NCBI GenBank assembly: GCA_011375175.1
Contig: DRME01000027.1
Span: 1-48,270, forward strand
Source of the DNA: Deltaproteobacteria bacterium
Lineage (GTDB): Bacteria; Desulfobacterota; GWC2-55-46; DRME01
DNA length: 48,270 bases
Direction: 5' to 3'
The position numbers and the translations under genes are program-made. Positions 31,383 through 39,140 of the stretch are shown here, one piece after another. Under the pieces are notes generated by a model. That model searched no databases. It saw only the letters and a program-made list of their open reading frames with translations, and was not told the DNA's origin. Position 1 is the stretch's first letter. The number at the start of each line of letters is the position of its first letter.

Positions 31383-32807
31383 ATGAAGCCCTACGACATA
31401 ACGGTCATAGGCGCTGGCTCGGGGGGGCTCGTCGTCGCCGCGGCGGCGGCCCAACTCGGCGCCAGGGTGGCGCTGGTGGAAAAGGACCGCATGGGAGGCG
31501 AATGCCTCAACACGGGCTGCGTGCCGAGCAAGGCCCTTGTCCACGCGGCCCGAACCGTCCGCACCGCCGCCGGGGCCGCGAGGTTCTGCGCCGCACCGCC
31601 GGAGCTCAGGCTCGACTACGGCCGCGTGGCCGACTACATCCGCTCGGCCATCGCCGCCATCGAGCCCCACGACTCGGCGGAGCGCTTCCGCTCGCTGGGT
31701 TGCGACGTGGTCATGGGCGCGGCGCGTTTCGTCTCGGACCGGGAGATCGAGGTAGAGGGGCGTCGCATCGAGAGCCGGAGCTTCGTCGTCGCCACCGGAT
31801 CGAGCCCCCTCGTCCCGGACATCGAGGGACTGCGCGGGCTCGATGTGCTGACCAACGAGAACGTCTTCGAGCTGCGGGAGCTGCCGCCTTCCCTGGTGGT
31901 GCTCGGCGCGGGACCCGTAGCCGTCGAGCTCGGCCAGGCCATGGCGCGGCTTGGCTCGAAGGTGACGATCCTCCAGCGCTCCGCTCACATCCTCTCGCGC
32001 GAGGACCGCGACGTGCGGCTCAAGATGGAGGAGATACTCAGGGCCGAGGGGCTGGACATAATCACCGGCGCTGCGCTGCGCCGCTTCGAGGCCGACGGCC
32101 CCGCGAAGGTCGTCTTCTACGAAAGGGACGGCGAAGAGAGGTCGCTGCGCGCCGACGCCCTGCTCTGCGCCCTCGGCAGGGTGCCCAACACCGGGGGCCT
32201 CGACCTCCACGCCGCGGGCGTGGACTTCGACGAAAAGGGCATAACCGTGGACGAGCGGCTTCGCACCTCGCGGCCCCACATCTACGCCTGCGGCGACGTG
32301 ACCGGTCCCTACCGCTTCACCCACATGGCCGCCTACCAGGCGGGCGTAATCGTCCGAAACGCCGTCTTCAGGCTGCCGGCGAAGGTAGACTACAGGACGG
32401 TGCCGTGGGTTATATTCACGGACCCCGAGGCGGCCCGCGTGGGCATGACCGAAGAGCAGGCCCGCGCCGCGGACCCGAAGGTCAGGGTCTACTCCTTCCC
32501 CTTCAAGGACAACGACAGGGCCGTCACCGACGACTCGACCGGGGGCTTCGTAAAGCTGCTGTGCAACGGCCGGGGCCATATAATGGGGGCCCACATCGTC
32601 GGACCCCACGCCGGCGAACTGCTGGCGCAGATAACGCTTGCCATGCGCACCGGACTGACGGTGGACGACATAGCGGCGACGATCCACCCCTATCCCACAC
32701 TCTCCGAGGCCGTCAAGCAGGCGGCCTCGCTCAGGATGAAGTCCTCGCTTACGCCGCTTCGCAAAAAGATACTGAAATTCCTCTTCCGCCTCCACGGCGA
32801 AGACTAA
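31383..32807 (+). CDS. FAD/NAD(P)-dependent disulfide oxidoreductase (dihydrolipoamide/mercuric reductase-like)
   Basis: A 474-residue class I flavin disulfide reductase. FAD binding is at ITVIGAGSGGLVVAAAAAQLGA; the redox disulfide at GGECLNTGCVPSKAL; NAD(P) binding at LVVLGAGPVAVELGQAMARLGSKV; a second FAD motif at YACGDV; and the C-terminal dimer motif HPYPTLSEAVKQAA with the catalytic His. It lacks an N-terminal heavy-metal domain and the C-terminal Cys pair of MerA. No 2-oxoacid dehydrogenase genes are near, so the substrate is open. Confidence 0.88.
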   Translation: MKPYDITVIGAGSGGLVVAAAAAQLGARVALVEKDRMGGECLNTGCVPSKALVHAARTVRTAAGAARFCAAPPELRLDYGRVADYIRSAIAAIEPHDSAERFRSLGCDVVMGAARFVSDREIEVEGRRIESRSFVVATGSSPLVPDIEGLRGLDVLTNENVFELRELPPSLVVLGAGPVAVELGQAMARLGSKVTILQRSAHILSREDRDVRLKMEEILRAEGLDIITGAALRRFEADGPAKVVFYERDGEERSLRADALLCALGRVPNTGGLDLHAAGVDFDEKGITVDERLRTSRPHIYACGDVTGPYRFTHMAAYQAGVIVRNAVFRLPAKVDYRTVPWVIFTDPEAARVGMTEEQARAADPKVRVYSFPFKDNDRAVTDDSTGGFVKLLCNGRGHIMGAHIVGPHAGELLAQITLAMRTGLTVDDIAATIHPYPTLSEAVKQAASLRMKSSLTPLRKKILKFLFRLHGED

Positions 32808-32815
32808 AGGATTTT

Positions 32816-33170
32816 GCTGAGGGAACCTTTTTGTAAAAGGGTCACAGACCCACGGTTCCCTCAGACTCCCTCCAAAAACTTTTGACGCGAGTTGGTTTCC
32901 CCCTGTTTTGCCTGGCAAAACAGGGGGAAACCAACTCGTATTAAAAGTCTTTGAAGGGGGTCTGGGGGAAACTTTCTTCAGAAAGTTTCCCCCAGGTTGC
33001 CCGCGCCGGCCGCCTCGGCGGGGCGGCGGTCCCTGGGAGGTTCGGGCCGCAAGGGCGTAAAAATCCCGTCCGGCGCGGGCCGAACCTCCCAGGGACCGCC
33101 GGACATACGTACAAGGACGGTCCGGGGGAAACGTGGGCCTATGGCCCTTCTACAGAAAGTTTCCCCCGGA
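32816..33170. mobile_element. composite MITE-like element R8
   Basis: An AT-type unit (CTGAGGGAACC module with GGGTC/GACCC insert, central GAGTTGGTTTCCCCCTG palindrome, CTGGGGGAAACTTTC module) is followed directly by a GC-type hairpin at 33025-33100 (GGCGGTCCCTGGGAGG and complement). It ends GGGGGAAACGTGGGCCTA...AAGTTTCCCCC. The element fills nearly the whole gap between the disulfide reductase and the TVP38-like gene and comes within 14 nt of that start codon. Confidence 0.75.
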
Positions 33171-33183
33171 AGAGGTTCGTGTC

Positions 33184-33852
33184 ATGAAGAAGAGCACGGT
33201 CAGGTTTGCGGGGTTGGTGGCTTTCATCGTTGCGGCGGCCGTTGCCGTGCGTGTCGGGGGGGGTGATCGGTATCTCGATCAGGAGGTCTTGAGGCGGTGG
33301 ATCGCCGGTTTCGGTCCCGCCGGTCCTCTTGCCTACATACTCCTTTACAGTCTCGCGCCGGTGCTGATGCTGCCCGGTCTGCCCATAACCGTTGTGGGAG
33401 GGGTGCTCTTCGGTCCCTTCTGGGGGGTCGTCTACGTGGCGGTGGGCGCTAACATGGGGGCCTGTCTCGCTTTTCTCGCGGCCAGGTATATGGGACGGCG
33501 GTGGGTGGAGTCGCTCATCGAGAAGAAGGGAGGGGGCGGAAGGCTCGCCGAGCTCGACCGCCGCGTCGAGACCGAGGGGTGGAAGATAGTGGCCTTCACG
33601 CGGCTCATACCGCTCTTTCCCTTCAATGTGCTCAACTACGCCTTCGGGCTCACGAGCATACGCTTCAGCCACTATGCGGCGGCCTCCTTCGTCTTCATGC
33701 TCCCGGGCATAACGGCCTACGTCGTCTTCTCGAGCTCGCTTCTCGATGTGCTCAAGGGAAGGTTGTCAAAGGAGTTCGTAGCCGGGCTCGTCCTCGTCGT
33801 CGCCGTCTCGCTCCTACCATTCGTGTACAGGCGCATGAAGGGTCGCTTCTGA
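33184..33852 (+). CDS. TVP38/TMEM64 (DedA-like) membrane protein
   Basis: A 222-residue inner-membrane protein of the SNARE-associated/VTT family. N-terminal membrane segment at about 8-24, then LLYSLAPVLMLPGLPITVVGGVLFGPFWGVVYVAVGANMGACLAFLAARYMGR, the conserved FTRLIPLFPFNVLNYAFGLT re-entrant region, and two C-terminal helices. Such proteins act in lipid scrambling or membrane homeostasis. AGAGG lies about 9 nt before the ATG. The last codons and stop form part of the stem of the hairpin at 33842-33922. Confidence 0.87.
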   Translation: MKKSTVRFAGLVAFIVAAAVAVRVGGGDRYLDQEVLRRWIAGFGPAGPLAYILLYSLAPVLMLPGLPITVVGGVLFGPFWGVVYVAVGANMGACLAFLAARYMGRRWVESLIEKKGGGGRLAELDRRVETEGWKIVAFTRLIPLFPFNVLNYAFGLTSIRFSHYAAASFVFMLPGITAYVVFSSSLLDVLKGRLSKEFVAGLVLVVAVSLLPFVYRRMKGRF

Positions 33853-33922
33853 CCGGAGAGGTCCGCCCGCGCCAGGCGGGGGTATACGCCTTTGCGGGCG
33901 GACCTCTCCGGCCAGAAGCGAC
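33842..33922. repeat. GC-type hairpin whose stem includes the gene's 3' end
   Basis: Left arm 33842-33870 begins GTCGCTTCTGACC and contains the TVP38 stop codon; right arm 33894-33922 is its complement with one mismatch in 29. The 23-nt loop is the conserved family loop (GCCAGGCGGG...TACGCCTTT). The arm therefore copies local coding sequence. It may also serve as a transcription end, though it has no T-run. Confidence 0.8.
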
Positions 33923-33950
33923 GAGGGACGCCGGACTTCTTCGGCACCGG

Positions 33951-33979
33951 TTGATCTCAGGGCCCTCTTGTATTATATT
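33951..33979 (+). promoter_or_regulatory. promoter of cytochrome c gene, probably leaderless
   Basis: TTGATC (33951-33956), 17 nt, TATATT (33974-33979), 6 nt, ATG 33986. No Shine-Dalgarno is present. Confidence 0.5.
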
Positions 33980-33985
33980 CAGTCC

Positions 33986-34630
33986 ATGAACAGGATCGCA
34001 TTAACGGCGCTTTTCACGGCGACGGTCCTCTTCTCGACCCTTGCCGGTGCCGGGGCCATGTCCCGCCGTCCCGGCGGCACGGCGGAGGAGACCCCGACCG
34101 AGCGGCTCGCCGGGGAGAGGAGGCTCGTCATCCCCGGCGGTCTCGCCGCAAGGAGGCTTCCCGAGCCGCAGAGCGAGGGGGCAAGGCTCTTTTCGCGCTA
34201 CTGCGGGCAGTGCCACAACCTGCCCAACCCCAAGATGCACTCCGTCGTCGAGTGGCCCTCCATGTTCGAGGAGATGATGGCTCACGCCCGTTCTCTCGGC
34301 GCGGTCAGGCCCGGCATAGAGACGCCGGGCGAACGGGCCAGAAACGAGATAGTCTCCTACCTCCGGCGCCACGGCATGAAGTCCCTCTCCGACGACGACC
34401 CGGCGCTGAGCGGCGAGGGGGCCTTCACCTTCATCTGGTTCTGCTCCACCTGCCACGCCCTCGCCGACCCCGCCCAGCACGACCTCCGGGAGTGGCGGGA
34501 CGTGATCGAAAGGATGAACGGCTACCGCAGGAGCATGGGAAGGCCCGTCATGACCCCCTCCGACATGGACGCCATCGTCGAGTTCTTCCGTACCTACCTG
34601 GAAAGAGAAGGCGTCCGGGCCGACCGGTGA
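33986..34630 (+). CDS. periplasmic dihaem cytochrome c
   Basis: A 214-residue exported electron carrier. Signal peptide at residues 1-24 (MNRIALTALFTATVLFSTLAGAGA). Two haem c attachment motifs, CGQCH (near residue 72) and CSTCH (near 153), each followed by a Met that may be an axial ligand, suggest two similar cytochrome domains. ATG 33986 gives a proper signal peptide and fits the promoter 6 nt upstream. The next gene starts 14 nt after its stop. The electron-transfer partner is unknown. Confidence 0.87.
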   Translation: MNRIALTALFTATVLFSTLAGAGAMSRRPGGTAEETPTERLAGERRLVIPGGLAARRLPEPQSEGARLFSRYCGQCHNLPNPKMHSVVEWPSMFEEMMAHARSLGAVRPGIETPGERARNEIVSYLRRHGMKSLSDDDPALSGEGAFTFIWFCSTCHALADPAQHDLREWRDVIERMNGYRRSMGRPVMTPSDMDAIVEFFRTYLEREGVRADR

Positions 34631-34644
34631 GGGATAAGCCGCCC

Positions 34645-35781
34645 ATGGACCTCGAAAGGTTGAGGGGGGCCTTTCCCGTCACCCACGAGCTCGTCTACCT
34701 CAACCACGCCGCCGTGGCGCCGGCCTCGACGAGTGTTGCCGCCGCCGTCGTGGACTTCATGCGCGAGAACGTCCGTTTCGGGGCGCTCCACTATGACCGC
34801 TGGCTCGCCCGCGCCGAAGAGGTCCGGGCCATGGCGGCCCGTCTCATCGACGCCTCGCCTTCGGAGGTGGCCTTCGTTAAGAACACCTCCACGGCCATCT
34901 CCATCGTGGCCAACGGCATCGACTGGAGAGAGGGCGACAACGTGGTGACCGCCGAGTGCGAGTTCCCGGCGAACGTCTACCCCTGGATGAACCTCGCCTC
35001 CCGGGGCGTTGAGACGCGCTTTGTGAAGGAAAGGGAGGGGCGCGTGAGGGTCGGGGATATAGCGGCCGCCATGGACGGGCGCACGCGCCTTGTGAGCATA
35101 AGCTGGGTCGAGTTCCTCTCGGGCTACCGAAACGACCTGGCCGCCGTGGGACGGCTCTGCCGCGAGCGGGGCGCCCTCTTCTGCGTCGACGCCATCCAGG
35201 GCCTGGGAGCGCTCAGGCTCTCGGTCAGGGATACGCCCGTGGACTTCCTGGCCGCCGACGGCCACAAGTGGCTTCTCGGCCCGGAAGGCATCGGCCTCTT
35301 CTACTGCTCGGAGAGGGTGATCGACCGGCTCCACCCGGCGGTCGTGGGGTGGAACAGCGTTGTCGATGCGGGAGAGTATCTGCCCCACCGCTTCAAGCTC
35401 AAGGAGGACGCCGGCAAGTTCGAGGAGGGAAGCCCCAACATGCTCGGCATCCACGCCCTCGGCGGCGCGCTCTCGCTCATCGAGGAGGCCGGTATCGACG
35501 GGATAGAGGCGCGGGTGCTCGCACTGACGGCGCGCATCATGGAGGGGCTCGACGGGGCCGGCGCAGAGGTCCTGAGCCCACGGGGCGAGGGCGAACGCTC
35601 TGGAATAGTGCTCTTCAACGCCCCCGCCGGGCGGAAGGGCAACGGCGAGCTCTTCGGACGGCTCATGAAAAACCGCGTCTTCTGCTCGCTTCGAAGCGGC
35701 TTTCTCAGGGTCTCTCCCCACTTCTACAACACCGAAGAGGAGATCGACCGCTTCATCGGCGTCGTGGAGGGGGGTCCGTAG
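34645..35781 (+). CDS. class V aminotransferase
   Basis: A 378-residue PLP enzyme. It has VYLNHAAVAPAS at the N-terminus, VKNTSTAISIVANGIDW, SISWVEFLSGYRNDL, DAIQGLGAL, the PLP lysine in ADGHKWLLGPEGIGLFYC, and FSPHF-like C-terminal strands. It resembles the isopenicillin N epimerase/cysteine desulfurase-like branch. No Cys at the usual desulfurase loop position is obvious. ATG 34645 is used; GTG 34627 is an alternative. It probably forms an operon with the cytochrome. The substrate is unknown. Confidence 0.8.
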   Translation: MDLERLRGAFPVTHELVYLNHAAVAPASTSVAAAVVDFMRENVRFGALHYDRWLARAEEVRAMAARLIDASPSEVAFVKNTSTAISIVANGIDWREGDNVVTAECEFPANVYPWMNLASRGVETRFVKEREGRVRVGDIAAAMDGRTRLVSISWVEFLSGYRNDLAAVGRLCRERGALFCVDAIQGLGALRLSVRDTPVDFLAADGHKWLLGPEGIGLFYCSERVIDRLHPAVVGWNSVVDAGEYLPHRFKLKEDAGKFEEGSPNMLGIHALGGALSLIEEAGIDGIEARVLALTARIMEGLDGAGAEVLSPRGEGERSGIVLFNAPAGRKGNGELFGRLMKNRVFCSLRSGFLRVSPHFYNTEEEIDRFIGVVEGGP

Positions 35782-35828
35782 CCTCTTGCCGGCCCGCAAC
35801 GCAGGCCGTCGAGGGCCGCTGCGCGGGT

Positions 35829-36134
35829 CTAAAGCTCCTCTTCGGCTCCGCGCTCGCCCAAGGGGCGCTGGAAGGTCCAGATGAAAGGCTCGTAGACGAG
35901 TTTCTTGCCCGCCATCTTGACAGACCCCGAGGGGAGGGCGAAGGGCAGGGAGATGATGAAGACCGCCGTGCCGGCCACCACCGAGACCACGCCCACCGGC
36001 CTGAGCAGCAGCATGTCGAAGATTATGGCCTCGGCCGACGGTTCATCCTCGATTGTCGCCGGTCCGGCCGCCGCGGGCGCGGCCGCGCTCAGGGCGATGA
36101 GCAGGGCCAGTGTCAGGGCCAGTGACCTCTTCAT
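35829..36134 (-). CDS. small secreted or membrane-anchored protein, unknown
   Basis: A 101-residue protein with a clear signal peptide (MKRSLALTLALLIALSAAAPAAA) and one hydrophobic segment (PVGVVSVVAGTAVFIISLPFAL, about 46-67). The remainder is short and charged (KKLVYEPFIWTFQRPLGE). Similar small proteins with a 'RP.G...T..G...F..SLPF' core are widespread in proteobacteria but uncharacterised. It begins inside the end of the radical SAM gene, with AAGGAGG in that gene's last codons. Confidence 0.72.
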   Translation of the reverse strand: MKRSLALTLALLIALSAAAPAAAGPATIEDEPSAEAIIFDMLLLRPVGVVSVVAGTAVFIISLPFALPSGSVKMAGKKLVYEPFIWTFQRPLGERGAEEEL

Positions 36135-36970
36135 TATTGGTCTACCTCCTTGCTTTGATTGACCGCTCGCGCTTGGGCGAGGCTGCGCAGCGAAGGGTGG
36201 TACGGCCCGGCGACGACTCTTTCGCCGAGCTCCGGCCCCTGGGGCAGCCCGATTCTCACGACGGGCACGCCCGCCTTGCGCGCAAGGCGTAGCGCCGCGG
36301 CGCAGGCCTCGACGGTCTCGTCCAGGCCCCAGGGCTCGAACCCGCCGTCGAGATACATCTCGTGCAGCGTCGTTCCGGCCATCACTACTGTAGGATATAT
36401 CCTGAGGAAGTGCGGTGTCAAGTCCAGGGCGGCCCGGACGGTCGCCTCGAAGCGGGCCGGCGTGTCGCCCGGAAGCCCGGGCATGAGCTGCAGCCCCACC
36501 TCCATGCCTGCGGCCCCGAGCACCTCGACGGCCCTCACCGTGTGGGCCGCGGTGTGTCCCCTTCCCGACAGGCGCAGGACCTCGTCGTCCATCGACTGGA
36601 CGCCGAGCTCCACGGTCCTTACGCCCTGCTCCTTGAGAAGGCCGGCCCTTTTCTCATCCACGGCGTCGGGCCTGGTGGAGACCCTGAGCGAGTCGAGCCT
36701 GCCCGCCCTCACAAACGCGGCAGCCGCGGCGAGGTAGCGGCGCTGCACCGGCTCGGGCAGGGCCGTGAAGGTGCCGCCGTAGAATGCCGCCTCCCTTGGA
36801 CCGCCTCCCTTCCACGTAGAGAGATAGAGCTCCACCGTGGCCGCCACGTCGGCCTCGGAGGGCATGGACCGCGCGCCCGTGACCGCCCCCTGATCGCAGA
36901 AGACGCAGCGGTGGGGGCAGCCGCCGAAGGGTATGAAGATCGGTATGATCAGTCGTTTCTTGCGGGCCAT
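36134..36970 (-). CDS. radical SAM protein, Elp3/YhcC-like, short C-terminus
   Basis: A 278-residue radical SAM enzyme. The 4Fe-4S motif is CPHRCVFC (18-25), with SAM-binding AFYGGTFTALP and ELGVQSMDDEVL. Relatives of this group are usually about 350 residues and continue after GPYHP(A/S)FR; here the chain stops about 20 residues later at the overlap with the next gene. Either this is a short form or the gene was truncated. Its role is unknown. It follows rnc by 41 nt on the same strand. Confidence 0.82.
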   Translation of the reverse strand: MARKKRLIIPIFIPFGGCPHRCVFCDQGAVTGARSMPSEADVAATVELYLSTWKGGGPREAAFYGGTFTALPEPVQRRYLAAAAAFVRAGRLDSLRVSTRPDAVDEKRAGLLKEQGVRTVELGVQSMDDEVLRLSGRGHTAAHTVRAVEVLGAAGMEVGLQLMPGLPGDTPARFEATVRAALDLTPHFLRIYPTVVMAGTTLHEMYLDGGFEPWGLDETVEACAAALRLARKAGVPVVRIGLPQGPELGERVVAGPYHPSLRSLAQARAVNQSKEVDQ

Positions 36971-37011
36971 CTACGGCGGCTCCTCTGCGGGCACGGCGGG
37001 TCCCGGCCCCC

Positions 37012-37752
37012 TCAAGCGGGCTTTTCCCGGCCTTTGTCGATGGCGGCCACGGCCTGGCGGGCCGCAAGCTGTTCGGCGTCCTTTTTGCGGCGCGAGGCGG
37101 CGCGTCCGAGCACGCGCTCTCCCACCTTCACCTCCACCTCGAATATCCGCTCGTGGGCCGGTCCCTCCTCGCTCACGACCCTGTAGCTGGGCTGGGTGCC
37201 GAAGAGCCGCTGCGAGAGCTCCTGGAGTCTCGGCTTCCAGTCGAAGTGGACGAGCTCGGATGCCGCTTCCTGGAATAGACCGTCGAAGTGCCGGACAATG
37301 AAGTCGAAGGCGCCGTCGAACCCCTTTTCGAGATAGACGGCCGCAACGACGGCCTCGAAGACGTTGGCCAGGAGTGTGGGGTTCTTCATGCCCTGCGAGA
37401 GCCGCTCGCCCCGGCCCAGGAGCAGGCAGCTCCCGAGCTCGAGGCGGCGGGCGAGCTCGGCGAGCATCCGCTTGTTCACGAGCCGCGCCCTCAGCCTCGT
37501 AAGCTCTCCTTCGTCCACGTCGGCGAACCTCTCGTAGAGGAGCCTGCTCACGACACAGGAGAGTACGGCGTCGCCGAGGAATTCGAGCCGTTCGTTGCAC
37601 TCCAGTTCCTCGTCGTCGCTCTCGTTCAGGTACGAGCGGTGCGTGAAGGCCTGGTTCAGCAGGGCGCGGTCCTCGAACCTGACGCCCAGCCTCTGCTCAA
37701 GCCCTGCGAGCAGTTCTTCACGGCGCTGCGCCGTCGTCTTCTTGTCTTCCAT
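37012..37752 (-). CDS. rnc: ribonuclease III
   Basis: A 246-residue double-strand-specific RNase for rRNA and mRNA processing. The signature NERLEFLGDAVL (about 53-64) holds the catalytic Glu and Asp. The second metal site reads LLANVFEAVVAAVYLEKG; the Asp of the E. coli and Aquifex enzymes is Asn here, while the key Glu remains. The C-terminal double-stranded RNA-binding domain begins at about 170 (DWKPRLQELSQRLFG). GAGGAGG lies close before the ATG. Confidence 0.95.
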   Translation of the reverse strand: MEDKKTTAQRREELLAGLEQRLGVRFEDRALLNQAFTHRSYLNESDDEELECNERLEFLGDAVLSCVVSRLLYERFADVDEGELTRLRARLVNKRMLAELARRLELGSCLLLGRGERLSQGMKNPTLLANVFEAVVAAVYLEKGFDGAFDFIVRHFDGLFQEAASELVHFDWKPRLQELSQRLFGTQPSYRVVSEEGPAHERIFEVEVKVGERVLGRAASRRKKDAEQLAARQAVAAIDKGREKPA

Positions 37753-37823
37753 AGCCTCCTCTGCGCTTCAGGCCCCCGCTCCCCCTTGCGAATCCGAAAG
37801 AGCGCTCATGGCTTCCCGTCCCC

Positions 37824-39140
37824 TCATCCCGCAAGCTCACCCCTCATGACGGAGCCGTCGAACCCCGAAAGCCGCACCGACGCCTCGCGGCCCATGAGAT
37901 CGTCGGGGCCGGAGAGCGCAACGGGCAGGTAGTTGCGGGACCGGCCCCGCAGCACGGCGCCGTTCCCCTTTCCCTCGATGAGCACCGCCGCCTCGCGGCC
38001 CACAAAGCGCGAGCAGAAGGCGCGGCGCTTTTCCCCGTCGAGCTCGCGGAGCCGGGCCGCGCGCTCCTTTATTATAGCAGAATCGACCTGCTCCGCCATG
38101 GCGGCGGCCGCCGTCCCCTTGCGTCTTGAGAAGGGGAAGACGTGCAGGTAGGCAAGCGGCAGTTCCTCGATGAGCTCCACCGTGTTGGCGAACTCCCGCT
38201 CCCCCTCGCCGGGAAAGCCGGCCATGACGTCCGCGCCTATGGCCACGCCGTCCACGGCCCCGGCGAGCCGCTCCACGAGCCTTGCGAAGAGGCGCCTGTC
38301 GTATGGGCGGTTCATGCGCCTCAGTACGGAGTCGTCTCCGCTCTGGAGCGGCAGGTGGAGGTGGTTGCAGACCCGGGATGCGCCGCTCAGGAGCTCGATC
38401 ATGCGTTCGTCCACCTCGTCGGGGTCTATCGAGCTGAGCCTTACGCGGATGCGCAGGTTCGACGCCTCGACCCGTTCGAGCAGTTCCGCGAGCGAGCGCC
38501 TGGGCGAGAGGTCCCGGCCGTAGGCGCCGAGGTGGATGCCCGTCAGCACCACCTCGGCGAAGCCTGCCTCGGCCAGGGCCTCCATCTCGGCGAGGGCTTC
38601 CTCGATGGCCATGCTCCGCGAAGGTCCCCTCGCCGCGGGGATTATGCAGTAGGAGCACCGCCTGTCGCAGCCGTCCTGTATCTTGAGGTTCGCCCTCGCG
38701 CGACCGCCGGCGCTCCTTGCCCGCATGGCGGGAAAGGTGGCGCGGCCGTTTCCGCTCACGGCGGTCTCGGCGCCGCTGCGGCGGCCGCGGCTTATGTACT
38801 CGACGATGCGGGCCTTTTCGGCGTTGCCGAGCACGTAGTCCACGCCCTCGATGGCCGCCGCCTCGCCCGGTGAGACCTGGGCGTAGCAGCCCGTGACGAT
38901 GACGACGGCCTCTGGATTGAGGCGCCGCGCCCGGCGCACGAGGTTTCTCGACTGGGCGTCGGTGCGGGCCGTCACCGTACAGGTGTTTATCACGTAGGCG
39001 TCGGCAGGGGCCGGAAAGGCCACGGTCTCGAAGCCGCCCGCCGCGGCGAGCTCCTCCATGGCCGCCGAGTCGTACTGGTTCGAGCGGCATCCCAGCGTCG
39101 TCACCGAGACCCGCAGCCTCGGCTCCTTCGCCCCCTTCAC
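37824..39140 (-). CDS. mtaB: tRNA t6A37 methylthiotransferase MtaB
   Basis: A 438-residue radical SAM methylthiotransferase converting t6A37 to ms2t6A37. The N-terminal cluster Cys are in TLGCRSN, NTCTV and VTGCYAQ; the radical SAM motif is CDRRCSYC; a TRAM domain ends the protein (AAVLIEGKGNGAVLRGRSRNYLPV). GTG 39140 is chosen because AGGAGG lies 7 nt upstream and the start overlaps the mnmA stop (GTGA). It acts on the t6A made by the TsaD pathway. Its position fits an Fe-S/sulphur operon. Confidence 0.93.
   Translation of the reverse strand: MKGAKEPRLRVSVTTLGCRSNQYDSAAMEELAAAGGFETVAFPAPADAYVINTCTVTARTDAQSRNLVRRARRLNPEAVVIVTGCYAQVSPGEAAAIEGVDYVLGNAEKARIVEYISRGRRSGAETAVSGNGRATFPAMRARSAGGRARANLKIQDGCDRRCSYCIIPAARGPSRSMAIEEALAEMEALAEAGFAEVVLTGIHLGAYGRDLSPRRSLAELLERVEASNLRIRVRLSSIDPDEVDERMIELLSGASRVCNHLHLPLQSGDDSVLRRMNRPYDRRLFARLVERLAGAVDGVAIGADVMAGFPGEGEREFANTVELIEELPLAYLHVFPFSRRKGTAAAAMAEQVDSAIIKERAARLRELDGEKRRAFCSRFVGREAAVLIEGKGNGAVLRGRSRNYLPVALSGPDDLMGREASVRLSGFDGSVMRGELAG

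Noticed and set aside
31245-32918. 557-codon frame antisense to the disulfide reductase
   Set aside because: Its ends run through a repeat element and it shows no domain; the plus strand has intact FAD and disulfide motifs.
33842-33922. GC-type hairpins as integron attC sites
   Set aside because: No RYYYAAC/GTTRRRY ends, no integrase and no cassette structure.
34210-34644. N-terminal extension of the class V aminotransferase through the cytochrome gene
   Set aside because: The sequence is a frame-shifted reading of the dihaem cytochrome; the family N-terminus begins at 34645.
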